A stretch of 64,000 bases of DNA from Metabacillus litoralis (GTDB lineage: Bacteria; Bacillota; Bacilli; Bacillales; Bacillaceae): the NCBI RefSeq assembly GCF_007994985.1, contig NZ_VOQF01000001.1:248001-312000 (forward strand), written 5' to 3'. Shown in pieces: positions 54,127 through 62,807 of this stretch. Both the position numbers and the translations under genes were made by a program. Position 1 is the first letter of the stretch, and the number at the start of each line of letters is the position of its first letter. The notes beneath the pieces are model-generated. The model did no database searches. It was given only the letters and a program-made list of their open reading frames with translations, and was not told where the DNA came from.

Positions 54127-54498
54127 TTATTTAACCCGACTATTTTCTTCTATGAAATCTATAGCTTCTTCAACATCATATGTTTTTAACTTCATTTTTT
54201 TCATTTCTCCACCATATTCAAATATAAAAACTACGGGTGCCTTTTGAATGTCATAATCAGGATATTTATCAATTGCTGATTTTAAATCGGTGATATATTC
54301 CACCTCCATAACAGAATACTCATTGCTCCCAAAATGACCAAACTTGCCACTTATGTTATTTTCCCCTTCTATAACTAGAATGGAATACTTGACATTTTCG
54401 TTTTCTTTAGAGGAGCAGCCTACTACCGTCAACATAGTAAAGATAGAGCCTAATACTAACCAAAGCTTCATAAATCTGATTCGTTTAAGGTTTATCAT
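54127..54498 (-). CDS. small lipoprotein, paralogue of 19426-19779
   Basis: 123 residues from ATG 54498, five bases after GGGGGAG. Lipobox VVGC at about residues 25-28. Mature part: 'KYSILVIEGENNISGKFG', 'KAPVVFIFEYGGEMKKMKLKTYDVEEAIDFIEENS'. It shares order and wording with the lipoprotein at 19426-19779 (KYS-LVV-E, K-P-FV-F, LKTY-E-IDF). A C-terminal thioredoxin-like half without cysteines is plausible. Confidence 0.75.
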   Translation of the reverse strand: MINLKRIRFMKLWLVLGSIFTMLTVVGCSSKENENVKYSILVIEGENNISGKFGHFGSNEYSVMEVEYITDLKSAIDKYPDYDIQKAPVVFIFEYGGEMKKMKLKTYDVEEAIDFIEENSRVK

Positions 54499-54518
54499 TT
54501 ACACTCCCCCTGTTATCA

Positions 54519-55322
54519 CTATTCTAATCCCTCATAACGAATCATTGTCCATAGCCCAATATCAGTAAAGCCTAATCGTTTATAAATTTTCCCTGCTGCT
54601 GGATTGTCGTAAAATAAACAAAGTGATTTCCCCTCTGCTAGTAATTCACTACATAGCTTTTCCATACATAGAGTTGCATAGCCTCTCCGTTCAAAGCCAG
54701 GTTTGGTTCCCACACCAACAATCATGGCAGATTGAGAATTTTCGGCTGTTGTAGATGCTGATGCAACCATTTCTCCTTCTTCATTTCGAACAATATAAGT
54801 ACGTCCAGTTTTATATTTTTCGGCTCGTTCTCTTGACTCAATACTAAAATTCCCTAAAGCAAATTCAGGTATGGAACATAACATTTCAATATTTTCCTGA
54901 TATTCTAAGGGCATTAAATAGGTTGCTTTTTTTATTTTTTCATCATCTACTTTGTAACTTAAACCTGTACATTTTGCGTAATATGTTTCACTATGTTTTC
55001 TAACACTGCGATTTATGTACCCCTTTATAGGCTCAACAACATGCTTTAAACCACTAAGCTCAAATCGAGTAGAATGATGATTGATGATTTCTGCAAAACC
55101 TTTTACATCATAATCTTTCTCACTAAATGGAATAAAATTTTTGTCATATCTTAATAAAATAGCAATCAATTCGTCATCTTGAAATTGTCCCCAAATTTCT
55201 TGAATGTCTGAATCATAACCATACGCTTCAATATCACCTAAAATAAATAAATTTTCTGCTGGTTTATGGCCAATAAGCATCATTACTGATTCATGATCTT
55301 CTTTATTTAACCTACGTATCAT
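54519..55322 (-). CDS. GNAT-family N-acetyltransferase (two-lobed)
   Basis: 267 residues, ATG 55322 with GAGGGAG. The N-terminal lobe starts 'MIRRLNKEDHESVMMLIGHKPAENLFILGDIEAYG'. The C-terminal active lobe has 'STTAENSQSAMIVGVGTKPGFERRGYATLCMEKLCSELLAEGKSLCLFYDNPAAGKIYKRLGFTDIGLWTM'. This matches the FR47-type GNAT family. 20 bases upstream of the lipoprotein on the same strand, so probably cotranscribed with it. Confidence 0.87.
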   Translation of the reverse strand: MIRRLNKEDHESVMMLIGHKPAENLFILGDIEAYGYDSDIQEIWGQFQDDELIAILLRYDKNFIPFSEKDYDVKGFAEIINHHSTRFELSGLKHVVEPIKGYINRSVRKHSETYYAKCTGLSYKVDDEKIKKATYLMPLEYQENIEMLCSIPEFALGNFSIESRERAEKYKTGRTYIVRNEEGEMVASASTTAENSQSAMIVGVGTKPGFERRGYATLCMEKLCSELLAEGKSLCLFYDNPAAGKIYKRLGFTDIGLWTMIRYEGLE

Positions 55323-55421
55323 TTTATTTCTCCCTCTCTACTATAAATTCCAATCTTTTTTTATTATACATAGTAGAGATAGTAAGATGGGGAAAAAATG
55401 TATTTTTAAGAAATAAGCATT

Positions 55422-55455
55422 AAAAAAGGTCCCTACCCATGAGTAAGAAACCTTT
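55422..55455 (-). terminator. intrinsic terminator of DUF3231 paralogue 2
   Basis: AAAGGT (minus strand) pairs with ACCTTT across a loop of about 19 bases and is followed by TTTTA. It is about 35 bases after the stop codon. Confidence 0.55.
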
Positions 55456-55486
55456 GAAATAGCTTTTTTTATTTTCCTAAGAAGTA

Positions 55487-56494
55487 CTAATTTTGCTTGA
55501 TTATTTTTTGACGATCAACTGTATGAGGTGGTTTCTCCATCCATCCATGTGTAATCATGATTTCAGTTCCATCGTTTGCATAATTCCCGATCTCTCCAAT
55601 AAATCGAACATAATGTAACCCTATATCTCTTCTTGGACTTCCTCCTAAAGAAGTTCCATAATTACCTAACGAAAGAGCGTTCATTGTTAATATTAATTGA
55701 AGCATTAATTTGTCCGAAAAAGGTGATACTGTAGATTCAGGTACACTGCCATCCCATGTTTGCGGTGAAGCTGTATTATCGTTTTTCAACACCGCTGCAA
55801 GGATTTCTATATGCTTCTTTCCTATCTCCAGTCCTTTAGAAAGATATTTTTTCACTTCTTTTGATGTAGCAACTTGTGCAAATCCCATTAAAAACGACGT
55901 ACCCACTGCATTAGATTCAATATTTGTAGCAAGATGAGTGATCTCAATAGCAGTTAAAGGACGCTTTTCTCCTAAAAATCCTGCTAGAAAATTTTCTTTT
56001 TCAACATATTCATTTTTTGTTGGATATGCTATATAAGGAGAACGCACAAATATACCCTTCTTCAATAAAAGATCAGCTGCTTTATCAAAAAGTGTCGCTG
56101 ACTCAAAAAGGTAAGAACGAAATAAATCACGAATATCTTTTCTAGCTGAAGTACTATGTGCCAATGAATAGGTAACCTCACCAGTTCTCCCCATGAATTC
56201 AATATATCTGCACAAAAAAGAATCAGAATAAAGACGCGGAGCATTTACATTTACATCTGAATCAGAAAATCCATAAGGAACAGGTATTTTTTCATTTTCA
56301 AAAATTGATTTTATTTGCATAATATTTTTATTAGATAAGTCAAATGCGTACTTGATCACTTCTTTGATTTCTACATCTTCTACGATAGATAAGCCATATT
56401 TTAAGAAACATTTTGAAGCAGTATTTTCAATAAAACTACTCCATAACATTCCTAATTCTGACGATGTTAATTTTTGTGTTTGTTTTTCTGTCAT
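55487..56494 (-). CDS. DUF3231 protein, paralogue 2
   Basis: 335 residues from ATG 56494 (GGAAGG upstream). Same two-half architecture and wording as the gene at 26815: 'LTSSELGMLWSSFIENTASKCFLKY', 'STSARKDIRDLF...LLKKGIFVRSPY', 'GSPRRDIGLHYVRFIGEI...MITHGWMEKPPHTVDRQ'. Equal length to paralogue 1. Divergent from the STAS gene with about 210 bases between them. Predicted ferritin-like helical bundle; function unknown. Confidence 0.88.
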   Translation of the reverse strand: MTEKQTQKLTSSELGMLWSSFIENTASKCFLKYGLSIVEDVEIKEVIKYAFDLSNKNIMQIKSIFENEKIPVPYGFSDSDVNVNAPRLYSDSFLCRYIEFMGRTGEVTYSLAHSTSARKDIRDLFRSYLFESATLFDKAADLLLKKGIFVRSPYIAYPTKNEYVEKENFLAGFLGEKRPLTAIEITHLATNIESNAVGTSFLMGFAQVATSKEVKKYLSKGLEIGKKHIEILAAVLKNDNTASPQTWDGSVPESTVSPFSDKLMLQLILTMNALSLGNYGTSLGGSPRRDIGLHYVRFIGEIGNYANDGTEIMITHGWMEKPPHTVDRQKIIKQN

Positions 56495-56704
56495 AAATAA
56501 AATTCCTTCCATTGTCGATCTTATTAACTATTATTAACATTTAAGTAAAAATTATGTAAAATACAATTTCATTTTTCATACGAATAAAGGTTTCATTTAG
56601 CGCTTCAGATTTATAATTGAATTGTAATGGATTTCTAAAAACATTTTATACATATAATAGTAAAATAGTAAAAATTAAGCTACTAAAAGGTGGGTACCTT
56701 TCTT

Positions 56705-57724
56705 ATGGAGAAAGAAACAAAGATTAATGTAGACGGTTTACAATTTGATTGGAATATAGAGAAAGGCATCTTTCAGTTTGAAGGTCAAGACGCTGTCCTT
56801 TTTTGGATCTCAACTGCAATGAAGTCCTTTTTTGATACTATTGAAGAAATATCAGGAATTGAGGCATCAAGCTTAGTTTTTGAAACATCAGGATTTCGCC
56901 AAGGCTTAGTTGTTGGAGAGTATTTTGAAAAAATGAAGGAATTAAGTGTTGAGGAAGCCGCGAAGTCCATTACGAGTACATACGCTTCTGCTGGATGGGG
57001 GCAAATAGAAATTAAAGAATTGAACTATGAAACAAAAACACTAACAGCATACTTAAAGGATACGTGGGAATATAAAATCAATGTGGCACAAGGAAAAGAT
57101 TATGGAAGTAACTTTCTATCTGCCCATTTTGCAGGAATTTTTTCAGGTTTATTAGGAACTAGTATATGGTATGAAGTTATTGAACAACAAATTGAAGGCC
57201 ATGACCATACTATTATTAATTATTTTCCTTCCAATGTAACGATCACACATAATATACACCAGCTTGCGAGAAAAAAAGAATCAGAGCAAATACACCAATT
57301 AGAAGAACTTGTTGACGAGAAAACAAGAGAACTAAAAGATTTAATTAAAAAACTATCATCACCGATCATTCCAGTATTAGAAGGAATAGTTGTCGTTCCA
57401 TTAATTGGTACATATGAAATAGATCGATCAGAAGAGCTTATTACCAATACATTAAACAACTTACCATCACACAAAGCAAACTACCTTATTCTTGATTTAA
57501 CAGGACTTGATAAGGATATGAGTGAACACACTGCAAGCTTAATTGAAAATATTTGTTCTGCTTCCTCGCTTATTGGAACAAAAACAATACTTGTTGGCAT
57601 TACACCCGAATTAAGTTTAGTCATTACTAAATCTACTATTAACTTTTCCAAGTTTGATTGCTTTCAATCATTACAGCATGGCATACATTTTGCACTTGGA
57701 CAGATGGGAAGAAAGATATTATAA
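56705..57724 (+). CDS. V4R-like plus STAS sensor protein (RsbR-related)
   Basis: 339 residues from ATG 56705. N-terminal domain (about 15-165) with 'LVFETSGFRQGLVVGEYFEKM' and 'SAHFAGIFSGLLGTSIWYEVIEQQIEG' resembles the V4R small-molecule sensor. A coiled-coil linker (about 185-215: 'SEQIHQLEELVDEKTRELKDLI') follows, then a STAS domain (about 220-335) with 'ILDLTGLDKDMSEHTASLIENICSASSLIGTKTILVGIT'. RsbR stressosome subunits have the same tail, including a Thr where RsbR is phosphorylated. Soluble sensor, partner unknown. Confidence 0.82.
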   Translation: MEKETKINVDGLQFDWNIEKGIFQFEGQDAVLFWISTAMKSFFDTIEEISGIEASSLVFETSGFRQGLVVGEYFEKMKELSVEEAAKSITSTYASAGWGQIEIKELNYETKTLTAYLKDTWEYKINVAQGKDYGSNFLSAHFAGIFSGLLGTSIWYEVIEQQIEGHDHTIINYFPSNVTITHNIHQLARKKESEQIHQLEELVDEKTRELKDLIKKLSSPIIPVLEGIVVVPLIGTYEIDRSEELITNTLNNLPSHKANYLILDLTGLDKDMSEHTASLIENICSASSLIGTKTILVGITPELSLVITKSTINFSKFDCFQSLQHGIHFALGQMGRKIL

Positions 57725-57733
57725 AGTTTAATG

Positions 57734-57765
57734 AAGGACCTTTTAATAGAGGTGCTTCTTTTTTT
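57734..57765 (+). terminator. intrinsic terminator of the STAS gene
   Basis: AAGGACCT-TTTAATAG-AGGTGCTT followed by CTTTTTTT; one G-G mismatch in the stem. Ten bases after the stop codon. Confidence 0.7.
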
Positions 57766-57931
57766 GAGTAGTTTTTTATGCAGTACCCTTCCAAAAGGTA
57801 GTCAGAAATAATCTAGTATGTAGCTTTAGAAGCTAATAACTTCTATGAATTGAAAAATTTAATAAGAAAAACTAGTAATTAGTATGTACCTTGCCCACTC
57901 CTTTCTACTTGTATATGAATAGAATACTAGC

Positions 57932-57985
57932 AAAGAGAGGAAAGGTAGAATTAATAGATTCCAAAATACACTTATCCCTCTCTTT
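57932..57985 (+). promoter_or_regulatory. leader inverted repeat of the CotC-like gene
   Basis: AAAGAGAGG (57932-57940) and CCTCTCTTT (57977-57985) are perfect nine-base arms, 36 bases apart, ending about 25 bases before the start of the CotC-like gene. It could fold in the mRNA leader. The rest of 57766-58010 shows no gene, and no certain sigma-K promoter was found. Confidence 0.4.
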
Positions 57986-58010
57986 AATTTAAACAAGGGA
58001 GATGATTATA

Positions 58011-58277
58011 TTGGGTAAAAAGAAATATGATGACAAGAAAAGTTATGGAAAATGTTATTGCTGGGGTTACAAAAAATTTGATTTTGATTTCGACTGCAAA
58101 AAAGAAACTAAAAAGTACGACTACAAAAAGCACGACAAATACAATTATCACTATAAAAAAGAAGATAAACATAAAAAATGCTATCACGGATATAAAAAGC
58201 ATGATAAGCATCATGGTTGGGAATATAAAAAATATGATAAATATTATGAGAAACACCATTGCTGTAAAAAGTACTAA
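58011..58277 (+). CDS. CotC/CotU-like spore coat protein candidate
   Basis: 88 residues from TTG 58011 (AAGGGAG, about nine bases upstream); the ATG at 58002 is too close to that site. Composition is extreme: Lys, Tyr, His, Asp and Cys dominate with repeats such as 'YKKHDKYNYHYKKEDKHKK' and 'EYKKYDKYYEKHH'. It starts MGKKKYDDKKSYGKCYCWGYKKFDFDFD. B. subtilis CotC and CotU have the same Tyr/Lys/Asp style. Tyr and Cys suggest oxidative cross-linking in the coat. Terminator at 58388. Confidence 0.72.
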   Translation: MGKKKYDDKKSYGKCYCWGYKKFDFDFDCKKETKKYDYKKHDKYNYHYKKEDKHKKCYHGYKKHDKHHGWEYKKYDKYYEKHHCCKKY

Positions 58278-58387
58278 GCCGTAACTTAAAGTCGAATATA
58301 CTATTTAATAGAATAAAAGCTTTAACGAATTAGCATATGTTTTTTTATCCCAAAAATTCCAGAATCTCATATCTGTGTTAGATTTAA

Positions 58388-58427
58388 AAAAAGTCCTTCT
58401 GATACATCTGCAGCGTGAAGGACTTTT
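58388..58427. terminator. bidirectional terminator
   Basis: AAAAGTCCTTC and GAAGGACTTTT form an 11-base perfect stem across a loop of about 18 bases, between the CotC-like gene and the AEC gene (convergent). Confidence 0.8.
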
Positions 58428-58520
58428 CACCATTCATAGAAGCTATAGTAATTAAATTGAAAAACAAGGTTAATTCGGAACCTATACATACACTATTTTT
58501 TGAAGCGTTCCTTTTATCTA

Positions 58521-59423
58521 TTACAAAAACAACATCAACATAATAGGAACAGTCACAATGCTAAGTAAAGTTGTAATCAATGTACTATAAGAAACTAAAT
58601 CAGGCTCAGTGTCGAATTGCACAGCATACATTGTTGTATTAGCAGCTGTCGGCATCGCTGATAATATAATTAACACCTGCGCAAGCATTCCATCAATTGA
58701 TAATAAAGTGATAATTAGATAAGCAACAATCGGTGAAATAACAACTCTCATCATAATGATAAAGCTGATATCTTTAAGTCTTACATTTTTCTTTGTTATT
58801 GTAGCAAGCTGCATTCCTAGTACAAGCATGATTGTTGGAATTGTTGCATCAGCAATAAGGTCTGTTGCTTGCATGATAAATTCTGGAATACGAATTGAAG
58901 CTAGTTGGAATAATAATCCTGCAATAGAGCCATAAATAATAGGCATTTTTACAATAGTCAATACCGATTCTTTTATACTTCTATTTGCACTACTTCCTCT
59001 ACCTGCATAATAAAGGCCTATGGTATTCATTAAGAACGACTGAATCACCATCATAATGACAGCATAATCAAAGCCAACCTCTCCAAAAGCAAACAAGATA
59101 ACCGGCACACCATAATTTCCACTATTCATAAAAACACCTGATAATATGAAGGCTGCCCCTTTTGATAGATCTTCTCCTACAATTTTTATATAAATAAAAA
59201 CAATGATAATCAAAAGAAAGCAGAGTAGTGAACAAAAAATCAAAATATAGAAATAATCTATGGTGAGCTCATTGCTATAAAATGTTCTGAATGCTAAAAA
59301 AGGATACATTAAATAAAGTGCTGAAACCGATATAGATTTTCGATCAAAGCCGATTATTTTTTGACCTATATATCCTACTGCAAAAATGATAAATGCTGGT
59401 AAAACGATTAAAATAAAGTTCAT
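58521..59423 (-). CDS. AEC-family permease (malate/auxin efflux carrier type)
   Basis: 300 residues from ATG 59423 (GGAG about eight bases upstream). About ten membrane helices. 'SGVFMNSGNYGVPVILFAFGEVGFDYAVIMMVIQSFLMNTIGLY' is the AEC hallmark, and 'ILSAMPTAANTTMYAVQFDTEPDLVSYSTLITTLLSIVTVPI' the second inverted half. Transports an organic anion such as malate or lactate. It fits with the organic-acid genes to the right. Confidence 0.9.
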   Translation of the reverse strand: MNFILIVLPAFIIFAVGYIGQKIIGFDRKSISVSALYLMYPFLAFRTFYSNELTIDYFYILIFCSLLCFLLIIIVFIYIKIVGEDLSKGAAFILSGVFMNSGNYGVPVILFAFGEVGFDYAVIMMVIQSFLMNTIGLYYAGRGSSANRSIKESVLTIVKMPIIYGSIAGLLFQLASIRIPEFIMQATDLIADATIPTIMLVLGMQLATITKKNVRLKDISFIIMMRVVISPIVAYLIITLLSIDGMLAQVLIILSAMPTAANTTMYAVQFDTEPDLVSYSTLITTLLSIVTVPIMLMLFL

Positions 59424-59606
59424 ATCCACAAACTCCAATAGTTGATCTCTTTTTTTCTACTATACATTAATAAACTAAGAAAAGCCCGAAAAGCTATCTA
59501 GCGCTTAATCTGATTACCTTCCCTTGTTGATGAGTAAAACATTTCAATCTTGTTACCCGGATATACTGAGCGCGGAAGTTTGATAAATTTCTTTTTACAA
59601 CAACAA
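59424..59606. other. short gap between AEC gene and terminator
   Basis: AT-rich with no gene. The upstream part carries the AEC leader; no cre-like or known riboswitch sequence was identified. Confidence 0.35.
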
Positions 59607-59642
59607 AAAAAGAAAAAGCATTGAGGCATTTCCCCAATACTT
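59607..59642 (-). terminator. terminator of the transporter-hydrolase operon
   Basis: On the minus strand AGTATTGGGG-AAATG-CCTCAATGCT followed by TTTTCTTTTTTT. Ends the operon that includes the fumarylacetoacetase-family gene. Confidence 0.75.
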
Positions 59643-59733
59643 ATATTTTCACATATAAAGAAATTAACAGAAGTAGGAACTAAATTAGGCTTTGATTAAA
59701 TGTATCGAATCGCTAAAATTTTTCATTTTATTC

Positions 59734-60528
59734 CTATTTAACATAATTAGTTAGCTTACCAATCTTCTCTACTTCAACAATGACTGTGTCTCCAGATCTC
59801 ATTGGACAGCTGCCTGAAGGTGAACCAGTAGCTAAAACATCTCCTGGTTCGAGTGTCATGACTTGTGAAACCCAACTGATTAGATAAGGTATTGAAAGGG
59901 ACATTTGATTCGTATTTCCGTCTTGGACCACTTTTCCGTTTAATGTTGTCTTGATACTTAAGCTTGAAGGATCTATTCCTGTAACAATATAAGGACCTAA
60001 TGGACCAAATGTATCAAAGCCTTTACCTCTAGTAAACTGAGGATCTGATTTAGTAAGGTCTCTTGCTGTTACATCATTAAAAATCGTACAACCAAAAACA
60101 TAATCCAACGCTTCTTCTTCTTTTATATTTTTACCACGTTTTCCAATAATAAGGGCAACTTCCCCCTCCAATTCTACCTGTTTGGTTAGGTGTGTGGATG
60201 GAAGAATGATTTCACCTTGATCTGGAATAAGCGAAGAAGGTGGTTTTAAAAACAGAAAAGGTTCAGCAAGATTAGCTTTTCCACCAGTTTCAGTCGCGTG
60301 TTCAGCATATGTCCAACCAAAATTCACAATTTTTGAAGGTGCAACTGGAGCTAAGATTTTCACTTCATTATATTTAATCCTTACTCCATCATAATTTAGT
60401 TCATTGTTAACTAGATCTGTAAAGTTACTGCACAGTTCTATAATTTCATCTTCCTCAACAAATCCATAATAAATGTGTTCGTGATACTGGTAGCGAACGA
60501 TTGTTTTTGCTTGCTGCAGTGTTTTCAT
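59734..60528 (-). CDS. fumarylacetoacetate hydrolase-family protein
   Basis: 264 residues from ATG 60528 (AAAGGGG upstream; the ATG at 60564 lacks a ribosome binding site). Metal ligands: 'VELEGEVALIIGKRGKNI' (E-x-E) and 'FNDVTARDLTKSDPQFTRGKGFDTFGPLGPYIV'. Terminal 'TLEPGDVLATGSPSGSCPMRSGDTV' is the FAH-fold ending. Likely a C-C lyase or oxaloacetate decarboxylase/tautomerase-type hydrolase on an organic acid imported by the transporter encoded 63 bases upstream. Confidence 0.88.
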   Translation of the reverse strand: MKTLQQAKTIVRYQYHEHIYYGFVEEDEIIELCSNFTDLVNNELNYDGVRIKYNEVKILAPVAPSKIVNFGWTYAEHATETGGKANLAEPFLFLKPPSSLIPDQGEIILPSTHLTKQVELEGEVALIIGKRGKNIKEEEALDYVFGCTIFNDVTARDLTKSDPQFTRGKGFDTFGPLGPYIVTGIDPSSLSIKTTLNGKVVQDGNTNQMSLSIPYLISWVSQVMTLEPGDVLATGSPSGSCPMRSGDTVIVEVEKIGKLTNYVK

Positions 60529-60626
60529 TTCTACAAAAACCCCTTTGATTACATGATAAACCATCGTTATTTTTATTTATGATTAGGAATGTTTTCCGTT
60601 AATTCCTGGAACTTTTATCAAGCTAT

Positions 60627-61967
60627 TTAAGTAACTAACGGAATAAGCAATCCTACTAGTAATAATATCAATGCACCGCCTAAACGTGAAGATATTTGTG
60701 CAAAAGGCATAAGCTCCATTCGTTTTGAAGCAGAAAGAACAGCAACATCACCAGTACCTCCCATGTTCGCCATACATAATCCTGCTGTAATCGCCGCTTC
60801 GATTGGGTAAAAGCCTACAAGTCTCCCTAATAAACCTGCACCGATAACTGCTCCTAATACTACAGCAAATACAGTTAAAATATATTGTAATGTTAGAGCT
60901 TCCAAAACAGTCGCTAAATCTGTATAAGCTACACCAATACCGAATAATAAGGCAAACGTCCAATTACTAGCAACAAACTGATACCACTGACTTGCACCCT
61001 CAACAACTGAAGATGGAATCACATTTGCTATCTTAGAGATCGCAACAATAATAATCATGATTGCATAGGCATGTAATGGGATGAAAGAAGCTAACAGTGC
61101 TCCAACTGTGAAAAAGGTTAAAGCAGCAAGCATACCTGCACCCATTTTTTTAATATCATATGTCATTTTTGGTTTTTCATAATTAAATCCTTGTATTAAC
61201 TGACCATTACCTGTTAAAGAAGGAAACCTAGTTCCTAACCGATCTAATAAACTTGCTAAAACGATGGCAAATACATTTCCAAGTGCTAATGCTGGAACAA
61301 GCATTGAAATATAATAGCTAGGTTCATTTCCAAGTAATTCAGAATAAATTTGACTCATCGGAACAGCACCTGCTCCCATTCCTCCACCCATAATCGGCAT
61401 GGCCATGACGAGGATTGCTTCTTGAACTGTAAATCCAACGAAAGAACCAACGATACCAGTTAGCAATATAGCTCCTAAAATCGCTCCCCCAATTGGGATA
61501 AAATAGCGTAAACCAACTTTTAGAAGAATTTTAGAATTCATTCCTAAGATACTACCTGTAATCAGTGCAGCAATATAGAAATCTAAAAAGCCACCTGTTT
61601 TCATAAAATCTGTAACTGTTGTTGTAATGGTTTCAGGTAATAATCCACTATAGACCATATAAGCTGAGCCAAAAATGGCCACAATTGCTCCACCGCCAAG
61701 GAAGGTTTTGACGATTGGTAAACGATCTCCTACCCAACCAAATACTTCGCCTAAAACAATCATAACAAGTAAGGCTCCTATCATCCCACCAGGAAGATTA
61801 CCTGTATACATACTTGTTAATGTGATGACTGCAAACAATAAAAACCAAGCAATTGGTATATTAAAAATATTCATATTATTTTCTGCTAGTGATTGAACTC
61901 TTAAATTTTTTGGTTTTTTTGTCTTATCTTCATTTTCGTTTGAATACTGTTTTGCTGGTTGTGACAT
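60627..61967 (-). CDS. 2-hydroxycarboxylate transporter (CimH/MaeN/CitS family)
   Basis: 446 residues, RBS AAGGAGGAG, ATG 61967. Around eleven membrane helices in two repeats, each with the family's substrate/ion motif: 'MGGGMGAGAVPMSQIYS' and 'CMANMGGTGDVAVLSASKRM'. 'SLTGNGQLIQG' follows. Members move malate, citrate or lactate with Na+ or H+. The context (CitA-type two-component pair, cre site, FAH-family enzyme) suggests dicarboxylate or citrate use. Confidence 0.93.
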   Translation of the reverse strand: MSQPAKQYSNENEDKTKKPKNLRVQSLAENNMNIFNIPIAWFLLFAVITLTSMYTGNLPGGMIGALLVMIVLGEVFGWVGDRLPIVKTFLGGGAIVAIFGSAYMVYSGLLPETITTTVTDFMKTGGFLDFYIAALITGSILGMNSKILLKVGLRYFIPIGGAILGAILLTGIVGSFVGFTVQEAILVMAMPIMGGGMGAGAVPMSQIYSELLGNEPSYYISMLVPALALGNVFAIVLASLLDRLGTRFPSLTGNGQLIQGFNYEKPKMTYDIKKMGAGMLAALTFFTVGALLASFIPLHAYAIMIIIVAISKIANVIPSSVVEGASQWYQFVASNWTFALLFGIGVAYTDLATVLEALTLQYILTVFAVVLGAVIGAGLLGRLVGFYPIEAAITAGLCMANMGGTGDVAVLSASKRMELMPFAQISSRLGGALILLLVGLLIPLVT

Positions 61968-62055
61968 AATTACTCCTCCTTTTATAGATCCAATAGATTA
62001 AGCACCTAACTTTTCACAGACAAACAAGTCTTAACTTTCAAAAGCACTTCTTCTC

Positions 62056-62069
62056 TGTAATCGTTTTCA
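62056..62069. promoter_or_regulatory. cre site (CcpA catabolite repression)
   Basis: TGTAATCGTTTTCA fits the Bacillus cre consensus TGWAANCGNTNWCA at every position. It begins directly downstream of the -10 of the transporter promoter, so CcpA would block transcription start. Confidence 0.75.
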
Positions 62070-62070
62070 T

Positions 62071-62099
62071 TTTATATTTCTATCTTATTTAATTTTCAA
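62071..62099 (-). promoter_or_regulatory. sigma-A promoter of the 2-hydroxycarboxylate transporter
   Basis: TTGAAA, 17 bases, TATAAA on the minus strand, about 105 bases upstream of the start codon. Both boxes are one base from consensus. Confidence 0.65.
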
Positions 62100-62277
62100 A
62101 AAATTTAATAGATTATAAAATTAATGCATTTCTTTTGTAATTAAAAAAAGTAAAAAAAGAGGTTGTGATATTCGTGTTTAAGCTAATGATAAACCCGAAT
62201 TATTAGGTGATATTCAATTATTTATTCGCTTAATAGTTCGGACTTTTATTTGCTATCATCATAGATTTTTTTAGAAC

Positions 62278-62412
62278 TAGTGGAATGAAGCGGAAAACAC
62301 TATGGCACCTAATTAGAATAGAGGAAAGGCTGAGACCTAAGCAGGAGTAGCCGAGGAGACTGGACTTCCTCCCCTGCGAATCTTGTGTCTGCAGAGAAAT
62401 GAAACAGATTTT
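62278..62412. repeat. dispersed/tandem repeat copy A (degenerate)
   Basis: TAGTGGAATGAAGCGGAA..., AGAGGAAAGGCTGAGACCTA and GTGTCTGCAGAGAAATGAAAC align with copy B at a period of about 268 bases, with many substitutions. Oldest-looking of the three copies. Confidence 0.75.
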
Positions 62413-62545
62413 TTACTATCTAATAATTTATTAATCAATTGTCTTGTGTTTTCAGTTCCAATATAAAAATAACTCTAAACAGCTAAAAACAATTAACTAA
62501 TAAATGAGTTGTTTTTTCTAAGAATATTTCTTTAGAAGCACACTA

Positions 62546-62672
62546 TAGTGGAATGGAGCGGAAGACACTTGACTCCTGCGGGCGCAGAGGAAAGGTCGAG
62601 ACCTCGCAGGCGTAGCTGAGGAGGCTTGACTTCCTCCCCGCGGAAAGCAAGTGTCTGCAGCGAAATGAAACG
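62546..62672. repeat. dispersed/tandem repeat copy B (complete)
   Basis: Runs from TAGTGGAATGGAGCGGAAG through CTCCTGCGGGCGCAGAGGAA, TCGCAGGCGTAGCTGAGGAG, CCCCGCGGAAAGCAAGTGTC to AGCGAAATGAAACGG. GC-rich; internally self-complementary (CTTGACTCC...; GACACTT/AAGTGTC). The flanking AT-rich stretch ending AATAAATGAG is also shared with the unit before copy C, so the whole 262-base unit is repeated. Confidence 0.85.
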
Positions 62673-62807
62673 GATATTTTGCTACCAACATTAACTAACT
62701 ATCTCACATTGTCTATTTCCTAATCTAACAATAGCTAAAAACAGTGATAAACAAGTAACTAATAAATGAGTATTTTTTTCAACATTATATCTATATGAAG
62801 TAAACCA

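Noticed and set aside
56062-56244. 60-residue minus-strand frame
   Set aside because: Lies in another frame within the DUF3231 gene without its own RBS.
57984-58259. Hydrophobic 91-residue minus-strand frame with many Phe and Ile
   Set aside because: It is the antisense shadow of the Lys/Tyr/Asp-rich coat-like gene; Lys codons read backwards give Phe and Leu. No RBS.
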